DNA of 64,000 nucleotides from Erpobdella octoculata (lineage: Eukaryota > Annelida > Clitellata > Hirudinida > Erpobdellidae): contig OZ022239.1 in the NCBI GenBank assembly GCA_963978895.1, positions 16,275,470-16,339,469 of the forward strand, written 5' to 3'. Both the position numbers and the translations under genes were made by a program. Shown here one piece after another: positions 48,977-61,819 of this stretch (position 1 is its first letter; every line of letters starts with the position of its first letter). The notes under the pieces are model-generated. The model saw only the letters and a program-made list of their open reading frames with translations. It was not told the DNA's origin and did no database searches.

Positions 48977-50167
48977 TGTTATTATAATAATTTCATATTA
49001 TCAAATTTCATAAGAATAAGTAGCAGAGAAAAAGCACACATAAAGGCTTCATTTATTATTATATTTCAATAAATTACAAAATCATTCTAATAAACCCGTA
49101 TACGATTGACAATATTGTAACTTTGGTGTCAGAAGTGGGATCTGGAAGCATAGAATAGATAGCAGCTGAACAGACGACGCGGGTCAGGTAGAGTATGACA
49201 GCGGCAAGAATAACTTAGAACCCGTTTTGTCGTTACACGCTGCCGAAGTGGGCCCTGTATTTGAGTATTATCGGACTCTGACAGATTTTATGGGTGTTGG
49301 CGGACTCATCAGAAGAGTTTCAGAGGAACCTTGTGGTGCCGGCACCCGGTTGCAAACGACTTCTGGTGTGTTTGGAGAACCTGCGTTTTGCTTGGGGGTC
49401 TGCTGATATTTTTGTGAGCAGCCGTTGAGAAATTGTGTCCGGATAATGAGTCAAATGAGCGTTTCATGAGTTTAAGTGGTTGTGGAAACGGTTTTGCAGC
49501 AGGGTCTGAGAATTTTGCGTGATGGTGATGATGAAAACGGTAACAACTGTGGTAATGACAAAGTGAAGTTGAAAATATCAGAAGAGGGTTTTTTTGCAGT
49601 GATAGAACAAAGAAAAAGAGCTGAAACTTGAAAAGTCGAACAGTTCTGCGTTGATGATAATCTTGTGTTTAAAAGGTTGAAAAGCGTTAGAAGAGCGGAA
49701 AGTGACTGTGCCGTACAGTTGTGGTTTCGGTTGCATGGAGCCGTCGGTGACCAAGTGTGGCCTCGCTGTGATCGACAGTCACGTGTAAAGAAATTTAGAG
49801 GTAACATTTTGGCGTGGTATTCCGCCCACAACGCAGAATTTAAAGATCACATAGGATCCAGCAAGACTGGTAGGAACTGTGTAATACAGACAAAATAATT
49901 GACCATGTTGTTCGCAGGATACAGTCGAAGCCGCGAGTAAAAAGGAAAGTTCTCTGAATTCATCGCCTTTCCGAGTTGTTCGGAAGCGACCAAGTGAATA
50001 GAATTAGAAAGTGGGTAGTCATATAATTTCTATTATCAAAATTCATAAAAATAATTAACAGATAAACGGCACACATAATAAATATCTGCATTTATTATTA
50101 TCTGCCAATAAATTACAAAACCATTCTAAAGAACCCGAATTCCGAATACTGTTGTCAATATTACAAC
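48977..50167 (+). mobile_element. Gypsy-derived non-autonomous LTR element C
   Basis: LTRs of about 146 bp lie at 48977-49121 and 50020-50167. Both run from a TATAATTTC-like start through TATTATCAAA, AATAAATTACAAAA and CATTCTA to an AATATT(G)TA end. A primer-binding site TGGTGTCAGAAGTGGGAT starts at 49124. A purine tract AGAAAGTGGGTAG precedes the 3' LTR. Just before it a frame reads IDHVVRRIQSKPRVKRKV, the end of a Gypsy integrase. The interior (about 0.9 kb) has no gag or reverse transcriptase. Confidence 0.8.
49124..49141 (+). promoter_or_regulatory. primer-binding site of element C, tRNA-Leu type
   Basis: TGGTGTCAGAAGTGGGAT begins two bases after the 5' LTR and looks complementary to the 3' end of tRNA-Leu, as in the complete Gypsy element here. 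Confidence 0.7.
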
Positions 50168-50213
50168 AATATACATAGATAAAATTTGTATTCATAAAAA
50201 ACTGTTTAAATAA

Positions 50214-50388
<175 letters not shown>

Positions 50389-51738
50389 TGACATAATGAT
50401 ATATGTCATGATTGGATATTTATTCTGAAATAATTACTACCTCGGTTTTCATTTTTAATTTATTTTTTAAACAAGTTTTCTTATTCACGCTGTACATTTT
50501 ATTATTCAAAAATATAATTTTATTGAATATTCTCCACACGCACACAAGAAAAAATTAAAAAAGAAAAGAAAAACAATTAATTGAAGTAGCATGTCCAAAC
50601 ATTTTAGTATGAGTTGATTTTTTGTTTTTAACTAAAAGTATAAATTATTAAATTTTGTTTATCACTGGTAGAAATATTTGAAACAGAACATTAGTAAATA
50701 ATAAATTAATGACATTAGCACTTCAAAAGAGATAATCAGAACGTTGCAGAAAAAGAATCAGAACACCTCAAAACAGAAGTATGAAAAACAAGTTAAAAAA
50801 TATTATATAAAAGATTAACACATATAAGAAAATGCCGATAGGCGTGCAGTTCAACTTGAAAGAAAAGAAAAATTGATGCTGCTTGAAACAAAGTTGATGT
50901 GGACAACGACGTAACGCCGATTTCCAACATATTTTTCATGCTTAATGAAGCATCGTAAACTTATTATGGAAACAATCAGCCATTTTTTCCACTTTTTCTG
51001 CCATTCCCGTTTTTTAATAAATAATTATTTTAAGAATAAACATCTCTAAATTGTTTAGGTCTATAACTTAAACGTCTTTTATTAATTATTTATTCAATTG
51101 ATTTCCCAACTATGATTTAAAAAAAGTTATTAATCAAGTCTTTAAAAAATATTTTATCAATTCTCACAAGTAATCGTCACAATTATATCAGTAATCATAA
51201 AACCGACCACGCTGTTAATAATATTTGATGAACAAACACTCACTTGAAGACACGGGCTGTCATAAACTTCTGCTCCAAACGATTCGTAATAAACACAGAA
51301 CTGCCATAATATTTATAATAATCAAAATAATAGAAATAAGAATAAAAAAGAATTACCTCCTGGTGGAAAACATCTGTCGCAATTGTGCTGGAAAGTTTAC
51401 TGTCGCAAGAGAAATATTGAGACGTGCCGTTTCTTCTTTGCGAGTTTATAAAGATGTGCGAGTGCGGTTACTTTGAAAGATGTGCGTGTTTTTTGTCTAA
51501 GTAGACCGTGCTGTTTATTCCTCTTTAAGTACGTGTTATCACAACTGGCTACATGGATGATTCGACTGTAGCTGCTAAGATTTGAAATTCCCTGATATGA
51601 TTTTGTGTCATTTTGGGTTTATTATTTGTTCAATGCTGTTAAAAATTAATCTATTCCTCTCATCACTGTTGTTTTTTACTTAAACTTATAAGAATTATTC
51701 ATTGATTGATATCAACATACATAATGTTCGATTTCTGT
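50389..51738. other. no gene seen
   Basis: AT-rich DNA. An open frame of 83 codons at 51225-51476 has no recognisable motif and is not called. Confidence 0.5.
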
Positions 51739-51889
51739 ATGTATGTATGTAGTATGTATGTATGTATGTATGTATGTATGTATGTATGTATGTATGTATG
51801 TATGTATGTATGTATGTATGTATGTATGTATGTATGTATGTATGTATGTATGTATGTATGTATGTATGTATGTATGTATGTATGTATGT

Positions 51890-51925
<36 letters not shown>

Positions 51926-52150
51926 GTGTATGTATGTATGTATGTATGTATGTATGTATGTATGTATGTATGTATGTATGTATGTATGTATGTATGTATG
52001 TATGTATGTATGTATGTATGTATGTATGTATGTATGTATGTATGTATGTATGTATGTATGTATGTATGTATGTATGTATGTATGTATGTATGTATGTATG
52101 TATGTATGTATGTATGTATGTATGTATGTATGTATGTATGTATGTATGTA
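51739..52150. repeat. (TATG)n array with internal (TG)n
   Basis: About 410 bp of TATG units with a TG block at about 51888-51929. It is the mirror arrangement of the CATA array at 18366. Confidence 0.97.
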
Positions 52151-53789
52151 TTATATGAATAGTAATAAAAAATTTGTATCTGATAATATTGTGGGCATAA
52201 TAATATTTAGAAGATATTTCTCATATTATAATAATTATTACATATATTATTACTCAAATATAATTCAAATAATGAGTTATGGATAATATTATTGGTTTAA
52301 TCGTGTTTATTTATTATAATTGTCCAATATTATTTGAGCATTAATACTGGGATATCCAAACTTAATACAAACTCTGCTATAAAAATAAAGTTGGAATTTG
52401 TTGTAGTTTTTGTTTTTCTACTTGTGTTCTTTTTAACTGCTGATAATGACACTCATTACCAATTTTTTTAGTTCAAGTGTCTGCGTTTAATTTCAATAAT
52501 CTGCGCACAGGCTTCGGACATGGCGGTTTTATGTCAACAAGCTATGTATGTGTGGGGCCGCAAATAAACGTGCAAAACCGGAAATTTAAAAAAACCTATA
52601 TACATGATATATACAAAAAAGTACTTTGTTTTGTAATGCTTATATTTGCTAAGAAGCAGTGGCATATAAAAACATAGGACAGTTATGCGGCCGCCCCCTT
52701 TGCTAAGGGTTATTTGATCCATGATCGACCTTTTTTCTTGTTATTTTTTATTTATTCAAATGACAGTTCCAGTCAGTTTTCGATCCTGTATATGCTCAAA
52801 CCACTCTTATGAAGAACACATGACCACTCAGTTTCTGATCCTGTCCATACTCAAACCACACTCACAAAGAACAGATTGCCACGGTAAGCCTGTGTGAATT
52901 GATTGCTTTAAAAATAATTTTTAACTGCTTAAAAAATTTACAGGATTCTCGTTTTTGCCTGGTAACAGATGAGATCAATTCTAAGCTAATTATCTGCCCC
53001 GTTGAGTTTTTACAATAAAGCGCCAAATGGCATTCGTCTTATTTTCAACTCATAATCACATTTTAAATGTTTGTATTAATTGCATCTCGGTTTTAGTTTT
53101 GTTTTTTATAAATTTTTTAAAGAATAAACAATTGTTTGCATATTTAGATGCATACAAATTCGAAATAGTTTTACTGCTTAATAGTTGTTACGTGACTTAT
53201 AAACATGTGTTTTTTAATGCATCTTACATCAAACAAGCAAATCAGACAGTCTACGATTTGTTTATAAAAGTTATAGAATATCTTGGTCTGGGGCCAGAAA
53301 GCAATGTTTAAATTAATTTTTATTATTTATTTCGTGACCCAAAAAATTGAAAAAAATATTTATTATTTTTAAATTAAAGTTCTAGTACTTGTTTTGATAA
53401 AATCACAGTTTTGTCATAAATTAAAAAAAAATTTTTTAGTTCAAAGTTGAAACGCCAAAACGAAAATTATGTCTATGAAATTGGTTCAAAAAACGCATCT
53501 AAACTATTTTTCAAAGCAGATATTGACGCGCCAGCTAGGACGAGCACAGAAGTACCAAACTTTTTCCTGCAAATATCCCTGGAGGAATTTTGCATAACTC
53601 AGATGGGAAAGGCGAATGCCGAAGAATAAATATTGTTAATAAATAATATTTTGCAAAAGTACAGACAGAAAGCATACGGAGTTTGGAAAGTTTATAAAAC
53701 AGCATTTTCTGTTAAAATGTTCTAAAAATGCTATTTTTATAATAAAAATGTTAAACTACGTTTTATAGAATTAAATAATAAATAAATTT
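52151..53789. other. no gene seen
   Basis: AT-rich. A slightly richer stretch at 52475-52720 contains a GCGGCCGC site and GGGGCCGCAAATAAACGTG, but no gene is supported. Confidence 0.5.
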
Positions 53790-54215
53790 ATTTCAAGTGA
53801 AAGAAAATATTTATTTTGCAATTTAATGTAAATTTACACTGTAATTGTTTTTATATTTATGTTGTAATTTACTGTATATTTTTATCGTAATATAAATATA
53901 TTTATATTGCAATTTATTAGACTTATAATGTAATTCAGTGTATATTTATATTTTATTTAATATATAATTGCACTGTAATATATTGTACATTTATGTTGTA
54001 ATTTATTTAATATTTATTTATATTGAATTTAATGTATATTTACATTTTAATTTAATGTATGTTTACATTATAATTTACTGTGTATTTATATTGTAATTAT
54101 ATTTATTTTTATATTTTAGTTGAATAAATATGTATATTGCAATTTAATGTATATTTATATTGTTATTTATTTTATATTTATATTGTAATTTAATGTCTAT
54201 TTGCAATTTAATGTA
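53790..54215. repeat. diverged AT-rich tandem array, period about 25-35 bp
   Basis: The motif TTTATATTGTAATTTAATG recurs about twelve times with variable spacing and substitutions, so it is an old tandem array. Confidence 0.7.
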
Positions 54216-56875
54216 TAAATGCTCAAATAACAAAAAAGTTTACAGACAAGTAAATGTTCTAAAAATTATTATGTTCCAATGACAACGGATCTGATTGCAC
54301 GTGAACATAACAGAAAGGTGCGCGATTAAAGGAGGGACTCTTAAATCACTGTTTGTATATCTCGTTAATTGAATTTTTATTTGCCTTTAAGCAAATCAAT
54401 AATTTTATGATCGGATTAGTCGTATAATTGCTAAATAATTGAAATATCTTATTATTTCTATTTAATGGTGGAGTATCGGTCTTTACACATGTGCCGTGCA
54501 ATCTACAAGTACTTTAAATAAATGAGAAAATTCAATTTTTGCAACGAAGTCTGACTGAAATATGAGCCTACTCCAGGGTCTGTGCATATAGATTGCTTAA
54601 TAATCCAGTTTTGATTGGCAGTCTAAGCAGAAATATACGAAAGCTTATTCGCACGTCGTACAAGTTATCATGATCAACTTCTGCCATAACAATAGGTTTT
54701 AAGAGGTCTCTGTAGAGATACTGGTGGATGCTTCTTGTTATCCATCGCTGACCGGAGTTAATTCCAGTTATCATTCAGCACATGCTGTACGATGCTTGTT
54801 TCTGATCTCCACAACGTACATTCAGCAACATACAACAAGACAACAACGTCCCTACAATATCATGAAATTAATTACAGAAACAATGAGCGTCGTTAAGCTA
54901 AACAGTAGAGCTAATAGTGAGCATGTTTAAAAGTGCGAAAAATCAGAATCAGCCAAATTACTGTACTGTCAATTTTATTGCGCATGCATACAAAAAAGAA
55001 GAGACAATCCAAAAAAACAAACAAACTCACTAAACTTTCTGCAAGTTTTTATTCCTTTTATAAATTTATTAATAAAAGATATTAAACCAGAAATATTGAC
55101 GTTGCACTAAAAACATTACAATCTAACACAACTAACACAATTATCAAAAACATAACAAACTTACTTGAAAATCACCAAAAACAAACAAAACGTAAGAAAT
55201 TAAAGTAGATATTTTATTTTAACTTTGTCTGTCAGATCATGTGTTTTGTGTTTAAATCACGTTATTTTCACAATCGCTGAACAAATATTGTAAGTTTTCA
55301 ACATCATTTCTTTTATGATCAAAAATACTGTAACATTCATAAAAACCATTTTCACTGTCAATAACAGGTTTCTAAATAATTGTCAGCCTATGAACTAAAC
55401 ACAGACCGTTGGGCATCACTCAGATCATTTGCATCTGTTTCAAAACACTTTTTCTGGCTTTAATTTTTTCTTTCGATCAACTTTTTTTGTTTTTTTATTC
55501 ACTTTTTCAAATCCCTTAAATTAACTTCATTGTCAGTCTTGCTTGCGGACAAATCATGAAAGTGAAAATTAACAAACTTTCCGTCATCCAATCAAACTAA
55601 GAGTTTGAAATTTAAACTCATTTCTCGAGACAATGGATTTTACTAACTTTTGTAAATGTTCAAAAAATTTAATTTCAATTTTCAACAGTTTTATTTAATG
55701 TTCTTAGTAAACAATAGTGCTCGATAGACTTTGAAATGCAAATTATCAACAAGACTGATGAAACGATCTTGAATTCAACATCAAGCATTCTTGCACGATG
55801 ACGCAATTTTTCCTTACTTACTTAAGAAGAAATTAATAGCATTTCTGAAATTGAAATTTTTTATTAACTTTCTTTCTTTTTATCTTTCCCTCTTTTTCTC
55901 TCTTTCTTATTCTCTTTCTTTTTTTTCTCTCTCTCTCTCTGTTCTCTCTAACATTGCATTCCTTCATCTTCCCTAATCTTGCAATCTTATTTTGCGACGA
56001 CAACCAAAGATTTCTCTCTCATCAAAGTATCTGAACAGACTCTTCATTACGATCATGCAATCATGCACTCATCAAAGACAAACTTTTTTTATAATTTCAG
56101 CAATGAACATTTAAACATGCTTCTTTCCTTTTTCAGGTTCGTTTTCAATAGTAAGTTTTCTATCTAACAATTGTATAAGAAAGTATTTTAGGAAGAAAAA
56201 AGTGGGTGAAAGAAAGAAGGAGAAAGAGGTTTGAAAGGAGAACAGATGAGAACCAGCCATTATAACTCTTGTAGTGACAACCTGCTTTTATGCCACACTG
56301 AAGAGACGCGCTCGTCATTTCTGATCTCGCTGGCACTACCCATTACCGTTATCATATTATCGCCTGCTTCCTCTCTCTCTCTCTTTCTCTTTCTTTCTTG
56401 CTCTCTCTTTCTCTTTCTATCTCCCTCTCTTTCATTCTATGTTTCTCTCATTCTTTGTTACATTCTCTCTTCTCTCCACACTTGTTCTAAAATGCTTTCA
56501 TTTTTTATTATTGAATTGATTTAAACTTTCATCTCGTCGTTGACTTTCTGTCTACTAATTTTAAATTTTTTCTAATAATTCAACTTTTTTTACTAATTTT
56601 AATATTTTTCTAATAATTTAACATTTTTTAACTAATTTTAATTTTTTTCTAATAGATATAAATCTATTTTGAAAATTTTTGATGAATTGTACAGAAAAGC
56701 TGCTTTAATTTTAGAATTACGAGAAATTGACTTCAGTGGATAATTAGCGATATAAAATTGTATGGAAAAACAAATAAGATTTAGGTAATAACTCTCAAAA
56801 GTTCTGGAATGCACATCTGCCTAATAGTCACAAGAGATAATATCTTTCCATAGTTTATATGTTAGACCAAAGTAC
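54216..56875. other. no gene seen; pyrimidine-rich tracts
   Basis: CT-rich tracts occur at about 55865-55960 and 56370-56465. The frames across them are low-complexity leucine/serine/phenylalanine artefacts. Confidence 0.5.
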
Positions 56876-57050
56876 AACGACGACAACGTTGATATCCACA
56901 ATGACAATGATTTTTGATGACGACGACAACGATGATGGTGACGATGGTGGTAGTTGTGGTGGCGGCGGAAGCAGTGGTGATGATGACGATGATGATGATG
57001 GTGCTGGTGGTGGTTGTGAAGCGGTCAGTGGTAATGACCTTGACGATTAT
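56876..57050. repeat. impure GAY/GGT trinucleotide repeat
   Basis: A codon-sized repeat of GAC, GAT and GGT units. It opens several frames rich in Asp and Gly, or Thr and Val on the other strand, which I do not consider genes. Confidence 0.8.
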
Positions 57051-57357
57051 GACGACAACCACATGGCTTGGCTGCAACGATGAAATAGTGAATCTGAAAG
57101 CAACAGAGTTAAGAATGACTATATTGGGATAGTGACATAACTGTTCAAATGGACATCAAAAATGTATCTGTTAAACCTCAGCGTTTGAAAGATTTCTTCA
57201 TAGAATTGATAGAATAAACCTAGAAATCATTTCGCTACAAAGATAATATTTAAAAATAAAAAAATCGAGATTAAAAATGGTTTCTAAAATGATCAATTTT
57301 CCAACAACAAGTTTTAAAGTTAAATGTTTTTATTTTGATTTCTCAGGAGTCCGATAG

Positions 57358-57566
57358 ATGTCTCACACGTTCTTTTCTCGTTTCGATCCATCAATTGCTT
57401 ACCTCCGTAGAAAAGCAGACATGAATCGGGAAAGCGCACAGTCTAAGTTTGAAAAACGACGTTTAAATCGTCTCAAAACTGTCACCGACAGCCTAAAAAT
57501 ACAACAACGTTTCTGTTTACGAGCTGCCTTGCTTGACAATGAATTTTTTTCAGGTGGCAGCGTGGA
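57358..57566 (+). CDS. possible first coding exon, unknown
   Basis: Not recognised. From ATG 57358 a frame of mixed, non-repetitive composition reads MSHTFFSRFDPSIAYLRR and continues with basic, helix-like sequence (KFEKRRLNRLKTVTDSLK) for about 66 residues. It then meets a TTTTCAG followed by GTGGCA, a plausible donor near 57555-57561. It stands out because the surrounding DNA is AT-rich with stops everywhere. No homologue, promoter or partner exon was identified. It may be chance. Confidence 0.2.
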
Positions 57567-58009
57567 TTGCATTCAATTTGGCTGAACACAACTAATTCTC
57601 GGCTTACAGTGTTGTCACACACAACTACACAACTACACTGCGTATCATAGTTATACCTATGATGTTTTAAGCATCAGGTAAGCAGAAACCTGACGGCGAT
57701 AATGGAAAACGAACAATTAATCGGTCAAATGTTTCGATAGTCGTAGTAACTGCACATAAAAATAGAAGAGTCGGGAACAAGAAAGTAATTGGCTTTCGAG
57801 ATCATATACGGGAAGCAGCGGTGCGTCGCGACAGAATGGTCCTTGATTGAGTGCCCCGGTCGATGTGACTGGGATGACTTCAGGCGCTACGTTCTTATAC
57901 GAATTGCAACCTGTCTGTGACTTTATGCGTTTGACTGTGACTTTCGGTGGGGAGTTTTTCTCAACAATGAATCTTCTAAAGGTGAAAAGTGAAACAGAGT
58001 AGGACAAGG

Positions 58010-59235
58010 AAAACGTTGAATCCGTTAAAACAATCGCTCACTTCAAGAGCTTATTTTACAAAGTGATCCGTTGATGGCACTGCAACAACGAGTAATTTAT
58101 TTTGAATTATTTCTGTCGAATGAAGCTCAAATTTATGGTTTGAAGACTGATTAAAAGTCTCTCGTTAATTTTCAATTTTTTGTTTTATCCAAAAAAATAG
58201 GGGTTAGATAGAAGTAGGGACGCTAAATAATACGTTATTTAATAAAATTTGCAGAAAAGAAGCGAGATTTAAAGTGTTTCAGCAAAAATATACAAATAGC
58301 TGTTAATTGCGCATTATTTACATTTTAAAAGGGCACTGCTTCTATGTATCCTGGCGCTTAAAAATTATGTAAAAGCGGGATATCCACCCCAACCCAACCC
58401 ACCTGCAGTAGGGGAGTTTTGATGTATATCCGCTTTGGCCCGACCGTTTTGGTGCTGTCGCTCGAATGATAGTCGCACTGATGTGTTATATTATGTAGCC
58501 ATACTTGTTTTTATTTGTTTGTTTATTTCGTTCGTGTTTGTAAGTTTTATTTTGTTGCACTGTCGTTATTGACAATAATTTAAGTTTATACCATTAAACC
58601 AATAAAAAAAACTCGACATTAAATTACTATATAGCAGGCAGAAAATTATATTCGGCAAGTTTTATGCCCGGATGGGCTAATGTTTTTTATGTAGGCAATA
58701 TGAATTTTTTAAACAGTTGTTCACTGTGTTTTAAGACATGCCTTAGCAACTAAAATGTATGTAAACATAATTTGGTATAAAATACATTAAAGCACTTTAC
58801 CGTTTTCGAAATCTCAGCGCTAAATCTCTTAAATGTAATAATTTAATGCATTCAATAAACACATAATAAGCAGACAGGGAAAGTCATCTCTTAATGGGCT
58901 TTTATATTTTCCCGGAGATTATCCTTGTTTATTTAATTTATGGAGGCCATCGCTGTACAGTCGTACGTCACATCCGGCAGACACGTCACATCCGGTAGAC
59001 ATGTCACCCACGCAAGACATCGGGCACTCTTCCGATTCGATTCAGTGGTGGAACTTCAGATTGCCATGAAATGAGTTTAGTTTTAGAACGTTTTTATTTT
59101 ATCTTTAAAACGCAAATAATCTGACGCTTGCGAGACTGAAAGTCGCTAAATCTATCAGGTAATCTCAACATCAATTAATTTTTTATGTCTTTATACAGGA
59201 AGAGAGCATCATGATTTTTTATCATCCGTTAAAAT

Positions 59236-59239
<4 letters not shown>
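58010..59239. other. no gene seen
   Basis: AT-rich DNA. A short local repeat TCACATCCGGCAGACACG / TCACATCCGGTAGACATG is visible at 58969-59005. Confidence 0.5.
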
Positions 59240-59286
<47 letters not shown>

Positions 59287-59322
59287 TTTTTTCTCTCTTT
59301 CTCCCCCCCTCTCTCTCTCTCC
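59240..59322. repeat. (CT)n array
   Basis: About 80 bases of CT with TTTT and CCCCCC interruptions. Confidence 0.93.
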
Positions 59323-59643
59323 TCAATCTGTGTTACCGATATTAAACGGTAGACAAAAATGAGACATCTTCAATTAAACTAAAACAATCAAAGGTTATTC
59401 ATACACCGTCTCCAAAGTAATTTTTGTTAAAAGAATTTATAAATTAGTGAACTTAAATTGTATTTTAGCTCTATGAGCTAGCATACGGTATTTTACCCAA
59501 TTAGCACTAGTTCATTTTTATGGAAAAATATTATTCTTTTAGGACAAAATGTTCTTAAAATAAGGCACGACTCCCCCTCTCCGGGTTATTGACTGTTTTT
59601 GAAAAAAAAACGTGGTAGGAGAGCCATTTAATAATCCTGTAAC

Positions 59644-60594
59644 CAGAAGCGAATTTAAGAATTTGGAGCCCATAGGCTAAAGTTTTGATGGCGCCCCCAG
59701 TGCCCCTCCTCCGGGCCCTTAGTAACTGGTTGTTTCTTTGTACCCCACTTCATGCAGAGTTGAAACACAACTTTATTTGACCCAGGCGCGGCGCTGGGCG
59801 GGAGGGTCCAGGGGTCCGGACCCCCCCCCCAGCTCCGACAAGTGTCACCCGTTGGATTTTTGCAAATCCAAAGACTTTTTTTTACTGGGGGGGGGGTGGG
59901 TACTTGAATCTCATTGGGTAAATCACTGTATTTTTAACTGATTTGAGACTGAGTTTGACAATCTTCAGTTTGCAGTCTTTCTTTTCTTTCATTACTAAAT
60001 TATTACAGATACCAAAAAAATACTGCAGACTAAAAATAGTCCAAAAAATTTTATATAAATATACTTCAACTTGTCCTTGGACATTTTGGACCCCCCCAGA
60101 ACAAAATTCCTTGCGCCGCCCCTGATTTGACCAGTTATATTTGGATAGCTTATACATAAAGTTATGCTATACAACTAAATACTTAAGAGTTCTGTTTAAG
60201 TTTTCCACAATTTTGTATTAATGATAATTTCATATGTAGTAAAGCAACTACAAACATAATTATTATTGACTAAACATATAAACATATTTGATTTCAGATC
60301 TGTATGAAGTTGTATCAAAAACTGCAACATTCAAGAATGAAATGGTATAAAAATTAAATTTAAAAAAACTCAAGTTTTGGAAGCCAGGGCCCAGGGGGCG
60401 CCATAAGAAAGAATTAAAGTCATGAAAAACTAAAGCTTTAGATGACTTTACTTTTTTCATTTTTTTCTTTACCTTCGTTCTTTTTCTTTTTTTCTTTACC
60501 TTCTTTCTTTTTTTTTTTTTTTTTTGGGCGCCCCTGGTTTCGTGGCGCTCATAGGCTGCAGCATATATGTAGTCTATGCCTAAATCCGGCCTTG
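59644..60594. mobile_element. outer hAT-type MITE, interrupted by a second MITE
   Basis: The left end CAGAAGCGAATTTAAG and inverse right end CAAGGCCGGATTTAGGC match in part, and both are followed by a CCTATG/CATAGGC block. The flanking 8-mers CCTGTAAC (59636-59643) and CCTGTAAT (60595-60602) match 7 of 8. The interior has GC-rich GGGCGCC blocks and a long poly(T) run near 60505. Confidence 0.65.
59783..60124. mobile_element. inner hAT-type MITE, 342 bp, perfect 8-bp target duplication
   Basis: The left end is CAGGCGCGGCGCTGGG and the inverse right end is CAGGGGCGGCGCAAGG. The 8-mer ATTTGACC flanks it exactly at 59775-59782 and 60125-60132. Poly(C) and poly(G) runs lie inside both ends. There is no coding capacity. 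Confidence 0.9.
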
Positions 60595-60602
60595 CCTGTA
60601 AT

Positions 60603-61535
60603 CTATCAATCAATGGCTACACAAATGTTTTTTGAGAAGGACACCACACCATAGCTCCGGCACTGGCGGGTCCGATGAAGGCACCAACTCGGTTTTTTTT
60701 ATTAAGTAGAATGTGGTGATCTCATACTGGATTTGACACTAAAAATGCTTATTTAAAAATTTGCAGCCAAAACAAAAATCATTGGGTACAGGCTGGCAAA
60801 GCGGATTTTTAAAAAAACCAGGTCTGGAAATGGTATTTCTACAAACAAAACCATAAAAACGGTCAACGGCTCCTTGAGTCCTACTGAACAATTTTAATGT
60901 TGAAAGGCTGACGAGTCAGTGGTGAAAAAATGAGCACAACAGAGACTAACTACAGCTATACACTGATGTTTTAAAAAAGGGACACAAGCAGTTTTTAGGG
61001 TTTATGCTCCATCAGTGTATTTTTGTAGAAATGTTGACTAATGAGACTAGTTGATAACGTCAGCTGCTTCACTAATCTTCACTGCAGAATCAACAATTGC
61101 CTTACAATACGAAAGCTACGTACGGAATGGCTAGCAGCACTGATTCATACTGAAACTTTTTAGTTTCAATGTCCTTTAATTAATTATATTCTATATGTTA
61201 TTTAAATCGCGTCCAACGCATCTAAAAATTTAATAGATAGCAATGTTAATAATAATAACCAAATTTCAGCAAGATTGGGTCAAGTGAATGGCTTCAAAAT
61301 TCAATCTTATATTCCCACTCAGACAAACTGAGAAACAAAATAGCAAGTTAAAAAACGTGGTAATAAAGACTTTACTTTCTCTCTATTTTTTCCGTAAATT
61401 AGCAATTTTGAGTAGTTCGGTGATGAAAATAATGCCGGCTATTTTTGCAAATTGTATAATTTATATATCTATCCTAAGATTATATATCAATATTTAGTCA
61501 TTAGATTTTGTTTGTGCATCAATGGATATGAACAA
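60603..61535. other. no gene; a short inverted repeat
   Basis: ATACACTGATG (about 60958) and its inverse CATCAGTGTAT (about 61009) bracket a segment of about 60 bases. This may be a very small element. The rest is featureless. Confidence 0.4.
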
Positions 61536-61674
61536 GCTTGTTCACAGGATGAGAAACCATCATCTAAAAAATCAGATTTGATGACTAAGAGGATGTGGGC
61601 AAGAAAAACTGAATTGGTAGAACATGTCAACGTGAGATTTAATAGGGATGCTAGAAGGACAGCGGATTGATTCT

Positions 61675-61819
61675 CCCTAAATTGTCTGCGGTAGCAAAAC
61701 GGGTATTGTGTATACCAGCATCATCGCAGCTAGTGAGAGTATTTAGCACAGCTGGACGTCTACTTGAAAGCGTAGGAGTAGAAAATCCATTTTGGCATCG
61801 TAACATTAATGATTTGTGA
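61675..61819 (+). pseudogene. hAT transposase C-terminal fragment
   Basis: The frame reads PKLSAVAKRVLCIPASSQLV, then RVFSTAGRLLESVG, and ends at TGA 61817-61819. This is the hAT dimerisation block (pattern LA-L-IPA-S-ER-FS-AG), with one or two residues missing before RVFS. It is unlike the copy at 43795, so it is a different hAT family. No terminal repeats were found around it. Confidence 0.7.

Noticed and set aside
53027..53629. Two hydrophobic or mixed frames of 60-94 codons
   Set aside because: They are AT-driven composition, with no motif and no splice or promoter context.
56859..57132. Asp/Gly-rich and Thr/Val-rich frames
   Set aside because: They are products of an impure trinucleotide repeat on both strands, without other sequence support.
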